Shown here piece after piece: positions 54,451 through 61,877 of a stretch of 64,000 nucleotides of DNA (positions are counted from its first letter, which is position 1; each line of letters opens with the position of its first letter). The notes beneath the pieces are model-generated. The model made no database searches. It saw only the letters and a program-made list of their open reading frames with translations, and was not told the origin of the DNA. Both the position numbers and the translations under genes were made by a program. Origin of the DNA: REEB95 sp035934995 (GTDB taxonomy: Bacteria > Pseudomonadota > Alphaproteobacteria > ATCC43930 > CGMCC-115725); NCBI GenBank assembly GCA_035934995.1, contig DASYXI010000007.1, positions 62,001 to 126,000 on the forward strand, written 5' to 3'.

Positions 54451-55713
54451 ATGAGTCACGCACAGAAATCACCGGCCGTCCTGGCCGGCGCTGCGATGAC
54501 GGCGGCATTGGCTCTGACATTCGCAACCGCGGCCCAAGCGGCCGAGCCGATCAAGATCGGCGTCATCGGCGAACAATCATCGGTCGCCGGCGCATCGTTG
54601 ACCAAGGCGGCAGAAATGGCTGCCGACGACATCAACGCGCATGGCGGCGTCGACGGTCGCCAGATCCAAGTCATCACCTATGACGATCACTCGTCCGCCG
54701 CCGAAGCCGTGCGTGCCTTCCAGCGCGCTGTCAACCAGGACAAGGTCGTGGCGGTGGTCGGCAGCTATATCAGCGAAGTCGCGCTGGCGCTCGAGCCGTG
54801 GGCGGGACGCCTGCATGTGCCCTACATCACGCCGGGCGCGGCAAGCACGGAGATCACGAAGCACGTTCACGACGATTACAACAATTTCAAATATTCGTTC
54901 GACGGAACGTTGAACTCGGCCTTCATCGCCCAGTCGATCTGCGACTTCTCGCATGACGCGCTGGTCGAAGGCTTCCACATGAAGACCGCCGTCGTCATGA
55001 GCGAAGACGCGGCGTGGACGACGCCGCTCGATGCGCGCTACCTCGAGTGTTTGCCGAAAGCGGGCCTCAAGGTGCTCGACCATATCCGGTTCAACCCGGA
55101 TACCACCGACTTCACGCCGATCTTCAACAAGATCGAAGGCGAGCACCCGAATGTGATCATCACCGGCATCAGCCATGTCGGCGTGCAGCCGACCGTGCAA
55201 TGGCATGAGCAGCAGGTTCCGATCGCGATGGGCGGCATCAGCTCGCAAGCGACGACCAGCACCTTCTGGAAGGACACGAACGGCGCGACCGAAAGTGTCA
55301 TCAGCCAGACGCTGGCCGCACCGGACGTAGCGCTGTCGCCGAAGACGAAACCGTTCGCCGCGGCCTATATCAAACGGTACGGCGATTCACCGGCCTATGT
55401 CGGCTACACCACCTATGACATGATTCATGTCATCGCCGACGCCATCAAACGTGAGGGCGGGTCGACCGATCCCGATAAGATCGTCCATGGGATCGAGACG
55501 GCCGATTACGTCGGCGTCATCGGCCGGATCAAATTCTACCCCCGCGACAACATCATGGCGCACTCGCTCGAATACGGGCCCGACTTGGTGACCGGCGCCA
55601 TGATCCAATGGCAGAACGGCAAACAGGTAACGGTGTGGCCGACCGACAAGGTCAAGGCCAAGATCACGTTCCCTGCCTTCGTCAAGCTGCCGCAGCAAGC
55701 CTCCGCTCAGTAA
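54451..55713 (+). CDS. Branched-chain amino-acid-type ABC transporter, periplasmic binding protein (second system)
   Basis: 420 residues. Signal peptide ends near residue 30 (AAQA-AEP). Mature start IKIGVIGEQSSVAGASLTKAAEM, then INAHGGVDGRQIQVITYDDHSSAAEA, VVGSYISEVALALEPWA (ligand lobe 1) and FNPDTTDFTPIFNKIEGEHPNVIITG (seen as DTTDFTPIFNKIEGEHPNV). First gene of the 54.4-59.1 kb importer operon, GGAGGA ahead of the ATG. It is only distantly similar to the binding protein at 6 kb, so a different ligand is likely; none can be named. Confidence 0.92.
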   Translation: MSHAQKSPAVLAGAAMTAALALTFATAAQAAEPIKIGVIGEQSSVAGASLTKAAEMAADDINAHGGVDGRQIQVITYDDHSSAAEAVRAFQRAVNQDKVVAVVGSYISEVALALEPWAGRLHVPYITPGAASTEITKHVHDDYNNFKYSFDGTLNSAFIAQSICDFSHDALVEGFHMKTAVVMSEDAAWTTPLDARYLECLPKAGLKVLDHIRFNPDTTDFTPIFNKIEGEHPNVIITGISHVGVQPTVQWHEQQVPIAMGGISSQATTSTFWKDTNGATESVISQTLAAPDVALSPKTKPFAAAYIKRYGDSPAYVGYTTYDMIHVIADAIKREGGSTDPDKIVHGIETADYVGVIGRIKFYPRDNIMAHSLEYGPDLVTGAMIQWQNGKQVTVWPTDKVKAKITFPAFVKLPQQASAQ

Positions 55714-55824
55714 CGCCACGTGACGGCGACGGATCGCGGTTCCCGACATCGTTCGGGTACCGCGGCCCGCGCCCGCTCGACGGTCGAAACAATACCGCTA
55801 TAAGGCACCGGCGGACGGAGCGGC

Positions 55825-56700
55825 ATGCTCGCACTGCAAATCCTGATCGACGGCTTCGCCATCAGCTCGCTCTACGCGCTGGCCGCGGTGGGATTCACCT
55901 TGATCTTCGGCGTGTCGGGCGTCCTCAACGTCGCCCATGGCGGCATCATGGTCGTGGCGGCGCTGGTCGGCTGGTTTGTCGCCGGCGAGCTGGGCTTCGG
56001 CACCTATATCGGCACGTTGGCCGGAATCCTCGCCGGCTTGCTCATGGCCTACGCGACCTATTTCATCGTCGTGCGACCGATCGAGCGCTCGCGCGCCATT
56101 CCGCGCGAGGAAACCGAGATTTTCATCCTCACCGGCACGCTGCTCTGGGGCATCATGATCGAGCAGCTGATGGCCTATATCTTCACCGACAATCCGGTGA
56201 CCTTGCGGCCGCTGATCGGCGGTGTCGTCAACATCTTCGGCGTGCGCACGCCCCGCAACGAGATCGTGATCGCCGCGGTTTCGTGGGCGGTAATCGGTTT
56301 GCTTTGGCTGCTGATCAATCGAACGCAACGTGGCAAGGCGCTGCTCGCCGCCGCCATCAATCCGCGCGGCCTGACCCTGCTCGGCTTTGAGTTGTCGCGG
56401 ATTTATCTCCTGGTATGGACCATCTACGGCGTGCTCGCCGGCATCGCCGGCGTTCTGCTCGCGTCGTTCCTCGGCGTCGCCTCCAGCAACACCGGACCGC
56501 TCACCGCCAGCGCCTTCGCCATCGTGGTGCTGGGCGGACTGGGCAGTGTCGAAGGCTCGCTCATAGCGGCGTACGTCGTCGGCTATCTCGAGACGCTGAC
56601 CGCCTATCTCGTGGCGCCGACCCTGCGCCCGATCCCGCCGCTTTTGCTCCTCATCCTGGTGCTCTATTTCAGGCCCCAGGGCATTCTCGGCCGGCGTTAG
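55825..56700 (+). CDS. livH: Branched-chain amino-acid-type ABC transporter permease LivH (second system)
   Basis: 291 residues, about eight membrane segments. LIDGFAISSLYALAAVGFTLIFGVSGVLNVAHGG at the start (seen as SSLYALAAVGFTLIFGVSG, NVAHGGIMV), docking loop TQRGKALLAAAINPRGLTLLG and FAIVVLGGLGSVEGSLIAA. ATG at 55825 with GGACGGAG upstream. Lies 111 bp after the binding-protein gene. Confidence 0.94.
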   Translation: MLALQILIDGFAISSLYALAAVGFTLIFGVSGVLNVAHGGIMVVAALVGWFVAGELGFGTYIGTLAGILAGLLMAYATYFIVVRPIERSRAIPREETEIFILTGTLLWGIMIEQLMAYIFTDNPVTLRPLIGGVVNIFGVRTPRNEIVIAAVSWAVIGLLWLLINRTQRGKALLAAAINPRGLTLLGFELSRIYLLVWTIYGVLAGIAGVLLASFLGVASSNTGPLTASAFAIVVLGGLGSVEGSLIAAYVVGYLETLTAYLVAPTLRPIPPLLLLILVLYFRPQGILGRR

Positions 56701-56711
56701 CGGGAGGCGAA

Positions 56712-57638
56712 ATGAAACGTCTGCCGCGCACGTACCTGTTTTGGATTGCGGTTGCGGTCGTGGCGGCAGCCGCGGTCTTGCCGTTCTGGCTCTCGGCGTA
56801 CCTGCTGGGCGTTCTTACCGCCGCCTATTACTTCGGCGTTTTCGCCATGGCCTGGGACCTGCTCTTCGGCTTCGCCGGCGAGGTCAATTTCGGGCCGACA
56901 TTCTTGATCGGCGTCGGCGCCTATACCGCTGGAATCCTGAACAGCGTGCTCCACTGGCCCATGGTGCTTTGCATCGTGGCGGGCGCCGTCGCCGCCTTGA
57001 TCGGCGGGCTGCTGATGGCGCTGCCGGCATTGCGCCTGCGCGGACCCTATTTCGGCGTCATTACGTTGGTTGCCGTGCTGTTGTTGCAGTACGCGATCGT
57101 CATTTTCGCCGGCATCACCGGCGGCGAAATCGGCATGACCGTGCCCGACGTGCTGTCGATCGACGCTAACGTCAATTATTGGTACGCCCTCGCGTTTCTC
57201 GTCGTCTGCGCCGTCATTCTCTATGTCTTGTCGCGTTCGGCGCTCGGCCTCATCCTGCAAGCGACCGGCCAAGACCCCATCGAGGCGCAGGCGCTCGGTT
57301 TCAACGTCACCAAGCACAAGGTTGCAGCGTTTTGCGTCAGCGCGGTGTTCTCGGGCACCGCCGGCGCGATGCTGGTCTTCTATATGGGGACCGCCTCGGT
57401 CGACACCGTGGTCAGCATCGCGATCGACGTGCAGGTCATCATCGCCGCGGTGCTCGGCGGCCGACGCACGATCATCGGCGCGATCTTGGGCGCTGTGTTC
57501 CTGATTCTCGCGAATGAGCTGCTGCGGCCGATCGGTCAGCTCAACACCTTCGTCGTCGCCGCGATCGCGCTCGCCGTCATTCTGTTCTTCCCGGATGGGC
57601 TCCTCGGTCATGCGCTGCGCGCCGGAGAACGCGAATGA
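56712..57638 (+). CDS. livM: Branched-chain amino-acid-type ABC transporter permease LivM (second system)
   Basis: 308 residues, the ordinary length, lacking the N-terminal extension of the LivM at 8.7-10 kb. Landmarks: WDLLFGFAGEVNFGPTFLIGVGAYT, LRLRGPYFGVITLVAVLLLQ, docking loop ILQATGQDPIEAQALGFNV and ILGAVFLILANELLRP. GGGAGG before the ATG at 56712; 4-base overlap with the fused ATPase gene downstream. Confidence 0.94.
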   Translation: MKRLPRTYLFWIAVAVVAAAAVLPFWLSAYLLGVLTAAYYFGVFAMAWDLLFGFAGEVNFGPTFLIGVGAYTAGILNSVLHWPMVLCIVAGAVAALIGGLLMALPALRLRGPYFGVITLVAVLLLQYAIVIFAGITGGEIGMTVPDVLSIDANVNYWYALAFLVVCAVILYVLSRSALGLILQATGQDPIEAQALGFNVTKHKVAAFCVSAVFSGTAGAMLVFYMGTASVDTVVSIAIDVQVIIAAVLGGRRTIIGAILGAVFLILANELLRPIGQLNTFVVAAIALAVILFFPDGLLGHALRAGERE

Positions 57639-59104
57639 GCAGTCCCGCCCGTATTGAAATACGCGGCCTGACCAAGCGCTTCGGCGGCCTCGTCGCGGTG
57701 AACGACATCGCTTTCGATCTTCGCGCCAACGAGATCATGGGGCTCATCGGGCCCAATGGGTCGGGCAAGTCGACCGTGATGAAGCTGATCATGGGCATCG
57801 AGCGTCCAACCGCCGGAACGATCAAACTCGATGGCGTCGACATCGCTCGTTGGCCGTCGCATCGCATTGCGCGCGCCGGCGTCGGCATTGTTTTCCAGCA
57901 CTCGCGGCCGCTCCACCGTCAGACCGTACTTGAAAACATCAAGCTGGCGCTCTTGCCGGATTCGCTGCTGCGGTTGGCCGTGGATCCCAGCGTCGATGAG
58001 CGCGCCCGCGCCATCGCCGAGCGCGTCGAACTCGGCGATGTCATGAACCGGCATCCATCGACCCTGCCCTTCGCCTTCCTGCGCCGGATGGAAATGGCCA
58101 AGGCGATCGCCCGCGATCCGGGTGTCGTCCTGCTGGACGAACCTTTCGCCGGCCTGACGGCGGCCGAAGTCGCAGCGTTTTCAAAACTGATCCGCAGCTT
58201 TCGTGCCGAGAACCGCGCCGTGCTGCTGGTCGATCACAACGTCAAGGGCGTCGCCGCGCTGGTCGATCGCGTGCTTGCCATGTATCTCGGCGAACGCGTC
58301 GCGGAGGGCACCGCCGAGGAAGTGATGCGCGACGAAACCGTGCGCCGCGTCTATATCGGCGGCAAGATCGAGGCGACGACGCAGCGCGGGCGCGTCGCGG
58401 CCGGAACGGCGCCATTGCTCGACGTCGCCGATGTCAGCGTTCTCTACGGCAAGGCGCAGGCGCTCGATCGGGTCAACGTCCAGGTGCGCGAGGGTGAGTT
58501 CGTCTCGGTCGTCGGACTCAACGGCGCCGGCAAGACGACACTCTTTAATGCCATTTCCGGGCTCGTGCCTTACAGCGGCACGATCAGTTTCGGCGGACGA
58601 AGTCTCGCCGGGACGAGCGCCGCCGCGATCGCGCGTGGCGGCATCGTGCAATGCCCGGAAACACGCGAACTCTTCGGGGAAATGAGCGTGCGTGAAAACC
58701 TCGACCTCGGCGGCCAGCACCTTGCCGCCGACACACGCGCGGCACAGCTGGCGTGGCTGTTCGACCTCTTCCCGATCCTCAACGAACGGCAAAGCCAAGC
58801 GGCACGCACGCTGTCGGGCGGCGAGCAACAGATGCTGGCGATCGCGCGCGCCTTGATGATGCGGCCCAAGCTCCTGGTGCTCGACGAGCCGACGCTCGGC
58901 CTGGCGCCGGTCATTCTGGAGCAATTGTCGAAGGCGATGGAGCAGCTGCGCCGGACGACGCCGATCACCGTGCTGCTGGGCGAGCAGAACGTCACCTTCG
59001 CACTGCCACACGCCGACCGCGTCTATGTGCTCGAACATACGCGCATCGTCTGGGAAGGCGATCCGCTGCGCTTTGCCAAAGAGATGGGCACCGGATACCT
59101 CTAA
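57635..59104 (+). CDS. Fused LivG-LivF ATPase of the second importer
   Basis: 489 residues holding two complete ABC ATPase domains in one chain. Domain 1 (about 5-245, LivG-like): FGGLVAVNDIAF, Walker A GPNGSGKSTVMKL, VFQHSRPLHRQTVLENIK, Walker B VVLLDEPFAGLT and H-loop LLVDHNVKGV, but its signature is LPFAFLRRMEMAKAIA and lacks the LSxGQ glycine. Linker about 245-262. Domain 2 (about 263-489, LivF-like): Walker A GLNGAGKTT, canonical signature LSGGEQQMLAIARAL, Walker B LLVLDEPTLGLAP and LLGEQNV. The fusion fixes the G:F heterodimer; the altered signature suggests one of the two composite ATP sites is weak. Overlaps livM by 4 bases. Confidence 0.93.
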   Translation: MSSPARIEIRGLTKRFGGLVAVNDIAFDLRANEIMGLIGPNGSGKSTVMKLIMGIERPTAGTIKLDGVDIARWPSHRIARAGVGIVFQHSRPLHRQTVLENIKLALLPDSLLRLAVDPSVDERARAIAERVELGDVMNRHPSTLPFAFLRRMEMAKAIARDPGVVLLDEPFAGLTAAEVAAFSKLIRSFRAENRAVLLVDHNVKGVAALVDRVLAMYLGERVAEGTAEEVMRDETVRRVYIGGKIEATTQRGRVAAGTAPLLDVADVSVLYGKAQALDRVNVQVREGEFVSVVGLNGAGKTTLFNAISGLVPYSGTISFGGRSLAGTSAAAIARGGIVQCPETRELFGEMSVRENLDLGGQHLAADTRAAQLAWLFDLFPILNERQSQAARTLSGGEQQMLAIARALMMRPKLLVLDEPTLGLAPVILEQLSKAMEQLRRTTPITVLLGEQNVTFALPHADRVYVLEHTRIVWEGDPLRFAKEMGTGYL

Positions 59105-59108
59105 AAGC

Positions 59109-59166
59109 CCCTTTCACCCGCGAGTTGGTGACCATCGCAAAGCCAACCAGCGAAGCACATAAAGGG
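59109..59166 (+). other. Possible RNA stem-loop between the liv2 operon and the micro-ORF
   Basis: Two nested pairings are possible: CCCTTT (59109-59114) with AAAGGG (59161-59166), and GTTGG (59124-59128) with CCAAC (59143-59147). No T-tract follows directly, so it is either a processed 3' end of the liv2 mRNA or a leader structure of the small ORF 57 nt later. Short arms; low confidence. Confidence 0.3.
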
Positions 59167-59222
59167 ACTTGTTCTTGTTTTGTTCGTATGCTAGGTTCCG
59201 CCTCATCTGAGGGAGGGACCTG

Positions 59223-59321
59223 ATGCATTTCACCAATCGTGCGGCCGGCGGCTGGGACGGCCAGGCCATTGCCGTGTTGTTGTTTGGCTGGTTCGTCGCG
59301 CTCGTCACCACGCTGACCTGA
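59223..59321 (+). CDS. Putative 32-residue single-pass membrane micro-protein
   Basis: Too short for routine calling. Starts ATG at 59223 with the purine-rich GAGGGAGGGACC directly upstream (spacing 2-6 nt), one of the best ribosome sites in the window. The product begins MHFTNRAAGGWDGQ and continues AIAVLLFGWFVALVTTL, a single hydrophobic helix (about residues 15-31), ending LT. It sits alone in the 312 bp between the fused ATPase and the response regulator. No function is proposed; it could be a regulatory micro-protein of the adjacent two-component kinase. Confidence 0.5.
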   Translation: MHFTNRAAGGWDGQAIAVLLFGWFVALVTTLT

Positions 59322-59416
59322 GACCGCCCGCCCCCAAAGCTAAAATCCGCGCAACGAACGCAAAATCGCGGCGGCCTTCGGTGCGGTGACGATTCCCGAC
59401 GCGGCGCGCCCGCGGT

Positions 59417-60103
59417 ATGGTCGCCGCCATGAAGCTTCTGGTCATCGAAGATGACCGCGCGGCCGCGGCCTACATCGCCAAAGGTCTGGCGGAATCGGGC
59501 TATGTCGTCGATCAAGCGTTCGAAGGACGCGACGGCCTGTTCATGGCGTCGGACGGCAAGTACGACGCGCTGATCGTCGACCGTATGTTGCCCAACATGG
59601 ATGGGCTGTCGGTGATCTCCGCATTGCGCACCGCCGAGGTCCGCACGCCGGTGTTGATCCTCAGCGCGCTCGGTGCGGTCGACGACCGCGTCAAAGGCTT
59701 GCGCGCCGGCGGCGACGATTATCTGGTCAAGCCGTTCGCCTTCGCCGAGCTGCTCGCGCGCATCGAAGCGCTGCTGCGCCGCGGTCCGCCGGTGCAAACG
59801 ACCACCAAGCTCAAGGTCGGCGATCTCGAGCTCGATCTCCTCGCGCGCACCGTATCGCGCCAGGGCCGATCGATCGATCTGCTGCCGCGCGAGTTCAGCC
59901 TGCTCGAATTCCTGATGCGCCATGCCGGCCAGGTGGTGACGCGCACCATGCTGCTCGAAAGCGTATGGGACTATCATTTCGATCCGCAGACCAACGTCAT
60001 CGATGTTCATATCAGCCGGCTGCGCCACAAGCTCGACAAGGGATTCGCGCATCCGATGCTGCAGACCGTGCGCGGCGCCGGCTATCGCCTGAGTGTCGGA
60101 TAG
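59417..60103 (+). CDS. OmpR-family response regulator
   Basis: 224-228 residues, depending on ATG 59417 or 59429. Receiver: LLVIEDDRAAAAYIAKGL, phospho-Asp51 (from 59429) in IVDRMLPNMDG, LILSALGAVDD and Lys in DYLVKPFAFAEL. Winged helix with SIDLLPREFSLLEFLMRHAGQVVTR and VIDVHISRLRHKLDKGF, TVRGAGYRL. Resembles heavy-metal or quorum-type OmpR regulators. The reading frame overlaps the kinase gene by 11 bp, so the pair is co-expressed. Confidence 0.95.
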   Translation: MVAAMKLLVIEDDRAAAAYIAKGLAESGYVVDQAFEGRDGLFMASDGKYDALIVDRMLPNMDGLSVISALRTAEVRTPVLILSALGAVDDRVKGLRAGGDDYLVKPFAFAELLARIEALLRRGPPVQTTTKLKVGDLELDLLARTVSRQGRSIDLLPREFSLLEFLMRHAGQVVTRTMLLESVWDYHFDPQTNVIDVHISRLRHKLDKGFAHPMLQTVRGAGYRLSVG

Positions 60104-61511
60104 CGTGGCGCGCTTCTTCAACACCAACGCCTTTCGCCTGGCCGCGCTGTATTTTGCGCTGTTCGCCGGCTCGGTGCTGGCGCTGTTCGCGTTCTTCTAT
60201 CTGTCGACCGCGGGCTTCATCGAAACCCAGATCGAGCAGACCGTCGGTGCCGAAATCCGCGGCCTGCAGGAACAATACGAACAACTCGGCGCCGCTGGCC
60301 TCGTCGCTCTGGTGCGCGAACGCAGCCTGAACGAACGCGTCGACAACATGATCTATGTCATGACCGATCCGTTTCTGCACGAGATCGCCGGCAATCTGTC
60401 GGCCTGGCCGCAACGCATCACGCCGCTCAAGCCGGGCTGGATCACCTTCCCGTTCGACGTCCACACGCGCAACGGCACCGAGGTCCACACCGCGCTCGGT
60501 ACGCAGCTCATCGTCGGTGGCGATCGGTTGCTGGTGGCGCGCGATCTCCGTGACGCCACGGTGTTCCGCCAGCACGTGCTCAGCACCATCGCCTGGGCGG
60601 CGCTGATCAGCCTCGGTCTCGGCATCATCGGTGGCCTGCTGATGACGCGGCAGATGCTGCGGCGCGTCGAAACCGTCGCCAACACCACGCGCCACATCAT
60701 CCACGGCGATCTCGCGCAGCGCATTCCGCTGACCGGCAGCGGCGACGAATTCGATCAGCTCGGCACCAATCTCAATGCGATGCTCGACCAGATCGAACGG
60801 CTCATGGCCGGCATGCGCCAGGTCGCCGACAACATCGCCCACGATTTGCGCACGCCGCTGTCGCGGCTGCGTTCGCGTCTCGAGGTCACGTTGCTAGAGA
60901 GACCCAACGCGACGCGCTATGCCGAAGTTCTGACCGAGACCATCGCCGAGGCCGACCAGCTGCTCGGAACCTTCAATGCCCTGCTCAGCATCGCCGAAGC
61001 CGAAGCCGGTTCGCGCCGCGACACCGCGACTGTCGTCGATCTTGCCGAGATCGCGCGCAACGTCGCCGAGCTCTATGAGCCGGTCGCCGACGATAAAGGG
61101 CTAACGCTGGCCGTTGACACGCCCGACAGCCTGCCAGTGCGCGGCGACCGTCACCTGTTGTCGCAGGCAATCGCCAATCTGCTCGACAATGCGCTCAAAT
61201 ATACGCCGTCGGGTTCGGTGTCGTTGTCCGTCAGCCGCGACGGTAATACTGCGCACATCGAGGTCATCGATACCGGGCCGGGCATTCCGCCCGATCGCCG
61301 CGACGTCGTGTTCGACCGTTTCGTCCGGCTTGAAGGCAGCCGTTCGACGCCCGGCAACGGCCTCGGATTGAGCCTGGTGCGCGCCGTGGCCACTTTGCAC
61401 GGCGGCAATGTCCGTCTGGCGGACAACGAGCCGGGTTTGAGGGCGATTTTCAGCCTGCCGGCGGTTCAGGCGGAAACGCCTAGGGCGTCAGACGCTCGCC
61501 CCGCAGCGTGA
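60093..61511 (+). CDS. Membrane sensor histidine kinase
   Basis: 472 residues. Two membrane helices (about 14-38 and 165-187) flank a periplasmic sensor of about 125 residues. HAMP about 188-240, HisKA with VADNIAHDLRTPLSRLRSRLE (His250; shown as NIAHDLRTPLSRLRSR), HATPase with LLDNALKYTPSGS, DTGPGIPPDRRD and RSTPGNGLGLSLVRAV. GTG start at 60093 by overlap with the regulator. Signal unknown; the DLRTPLSRLR type is typical of EnvZ/BaeS/CusS-like kinases. Its 3' end overlaps a convergent small gene by 32 bp. Confidence 0.94.
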   Translation: MSDSVARFFNTNAFRLAALYFALFAGSVLALFAFFYLSTAGFIETQIEQTVGAEIRGLQEQYEQLGAAGLVALVRERSLNERVDNMIYVMTDPFLHEIAGNLSAWPQRITPLKPGWITFPFDVHTRNGTEVHTALGTQLIVGGDRLLVARDLRDATVFRQHVLSTIAWAALISLGLGIIGGLLMTRQMLRRVETVANTTRHIIHGDLAQRIPLTGSGDEFDQLGTNLNAMLDQIERLMAGMRQVADNIAHDLRTPLSRLRSRLEVTLLERPNATRYAEVLTETIAEADQLLGTFNALLSIAEAEAGSRRDTATVVDLAEIARNVAELYEPVADDKGLTLAVDTPDSLPVRGDRHLLSQAIANLLDNALKYTPSGSVSLSVSRDGNTAHIEVIDTGPGIPPDRRDVVFDRFVRLEGSRSTPGNGLGLSLVRAVATLHGGNVRLADNEPGLRAIFSLPAVQAETPRASDARPAA

Positions 61512-61674
61512 ACGCCGTGTCCGTTGCCGGACGCGATCCGAGACGACGCGCAACGTCCGCAAGCTGGTGCCGGATATCGTCGGTGCTGACGCCCGCGCTG
61601 CGCGTTACCGGCTCCATCAAGGTGTCGCCCAGCAATTCGTCGAGTTCGACTTCGCCGGTCATTCGCCACCGCAT
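61480..61674 (-). CDS. Small protein of unknown function under a CtrA-type box
   Basis: 64 residues: MRWRMTGEVELDELLGDTL, MEPVTRSAGVSTDDIRHQL, ADVARRLGSRPATDTAFTL, RGERLTP. Acidic, no membrane helix, two likely helices. Not recognised. An AGGAG 6 nt before the ATG (61681-61685 on the plus strand as ctcct) makes translation likely. Its leader contains a perfect TTAA-N7-TTAAC box, listed separately. Overlaps the 3' end of the kinase gene by 32 bp in the opposite direction. Confidence 0.6.
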   Translation of the reverse strand: MRWRMTGEVELDELLGDTLMEPVTRSAGVSTDDIRHQLADVARRLGSRPATDTAFTLRGERLTP

Positions 61675-61684
61675 GATGCACTCC

Positions 61685-61700
61685 TTAACCGAAACTTAAC
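61685..61700. promoter_or_regulatory. CtrA-type binding box
   Basis: TTAACCGAAACTTAAC matches the full CtrA consensus TTAA-N7-TTAAC exactly. It lies 11 bp upstream of the ATG of the 64-residue minus-strand gene, its first base touching that gene's ribosome site, and 178 bp upstream of the plus-strand TPR gene at 61878. So it could repress the former or regulate both. CtrA is a cell-cycle/motility regulator in alphaproteobacteria; its presence in this genome is not shown in the window. Confidence 0.55.
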
Positions 61701-61877
61701 CACGTTGGCCACCTTGGCCATGCTGTGACTTTTGCCGGCAACCGTGTCGGCAATAAGGCGCGGGCCGGGCCATTCCACGACATTTCCAATGCGCGCGCGT
61801 CCGGCGATTCATCGGATCGCAGGAAAACCGGCCTGCGTAAGGCATTTCGTAAATCTTTTTTCACTACGTTCGGACCG

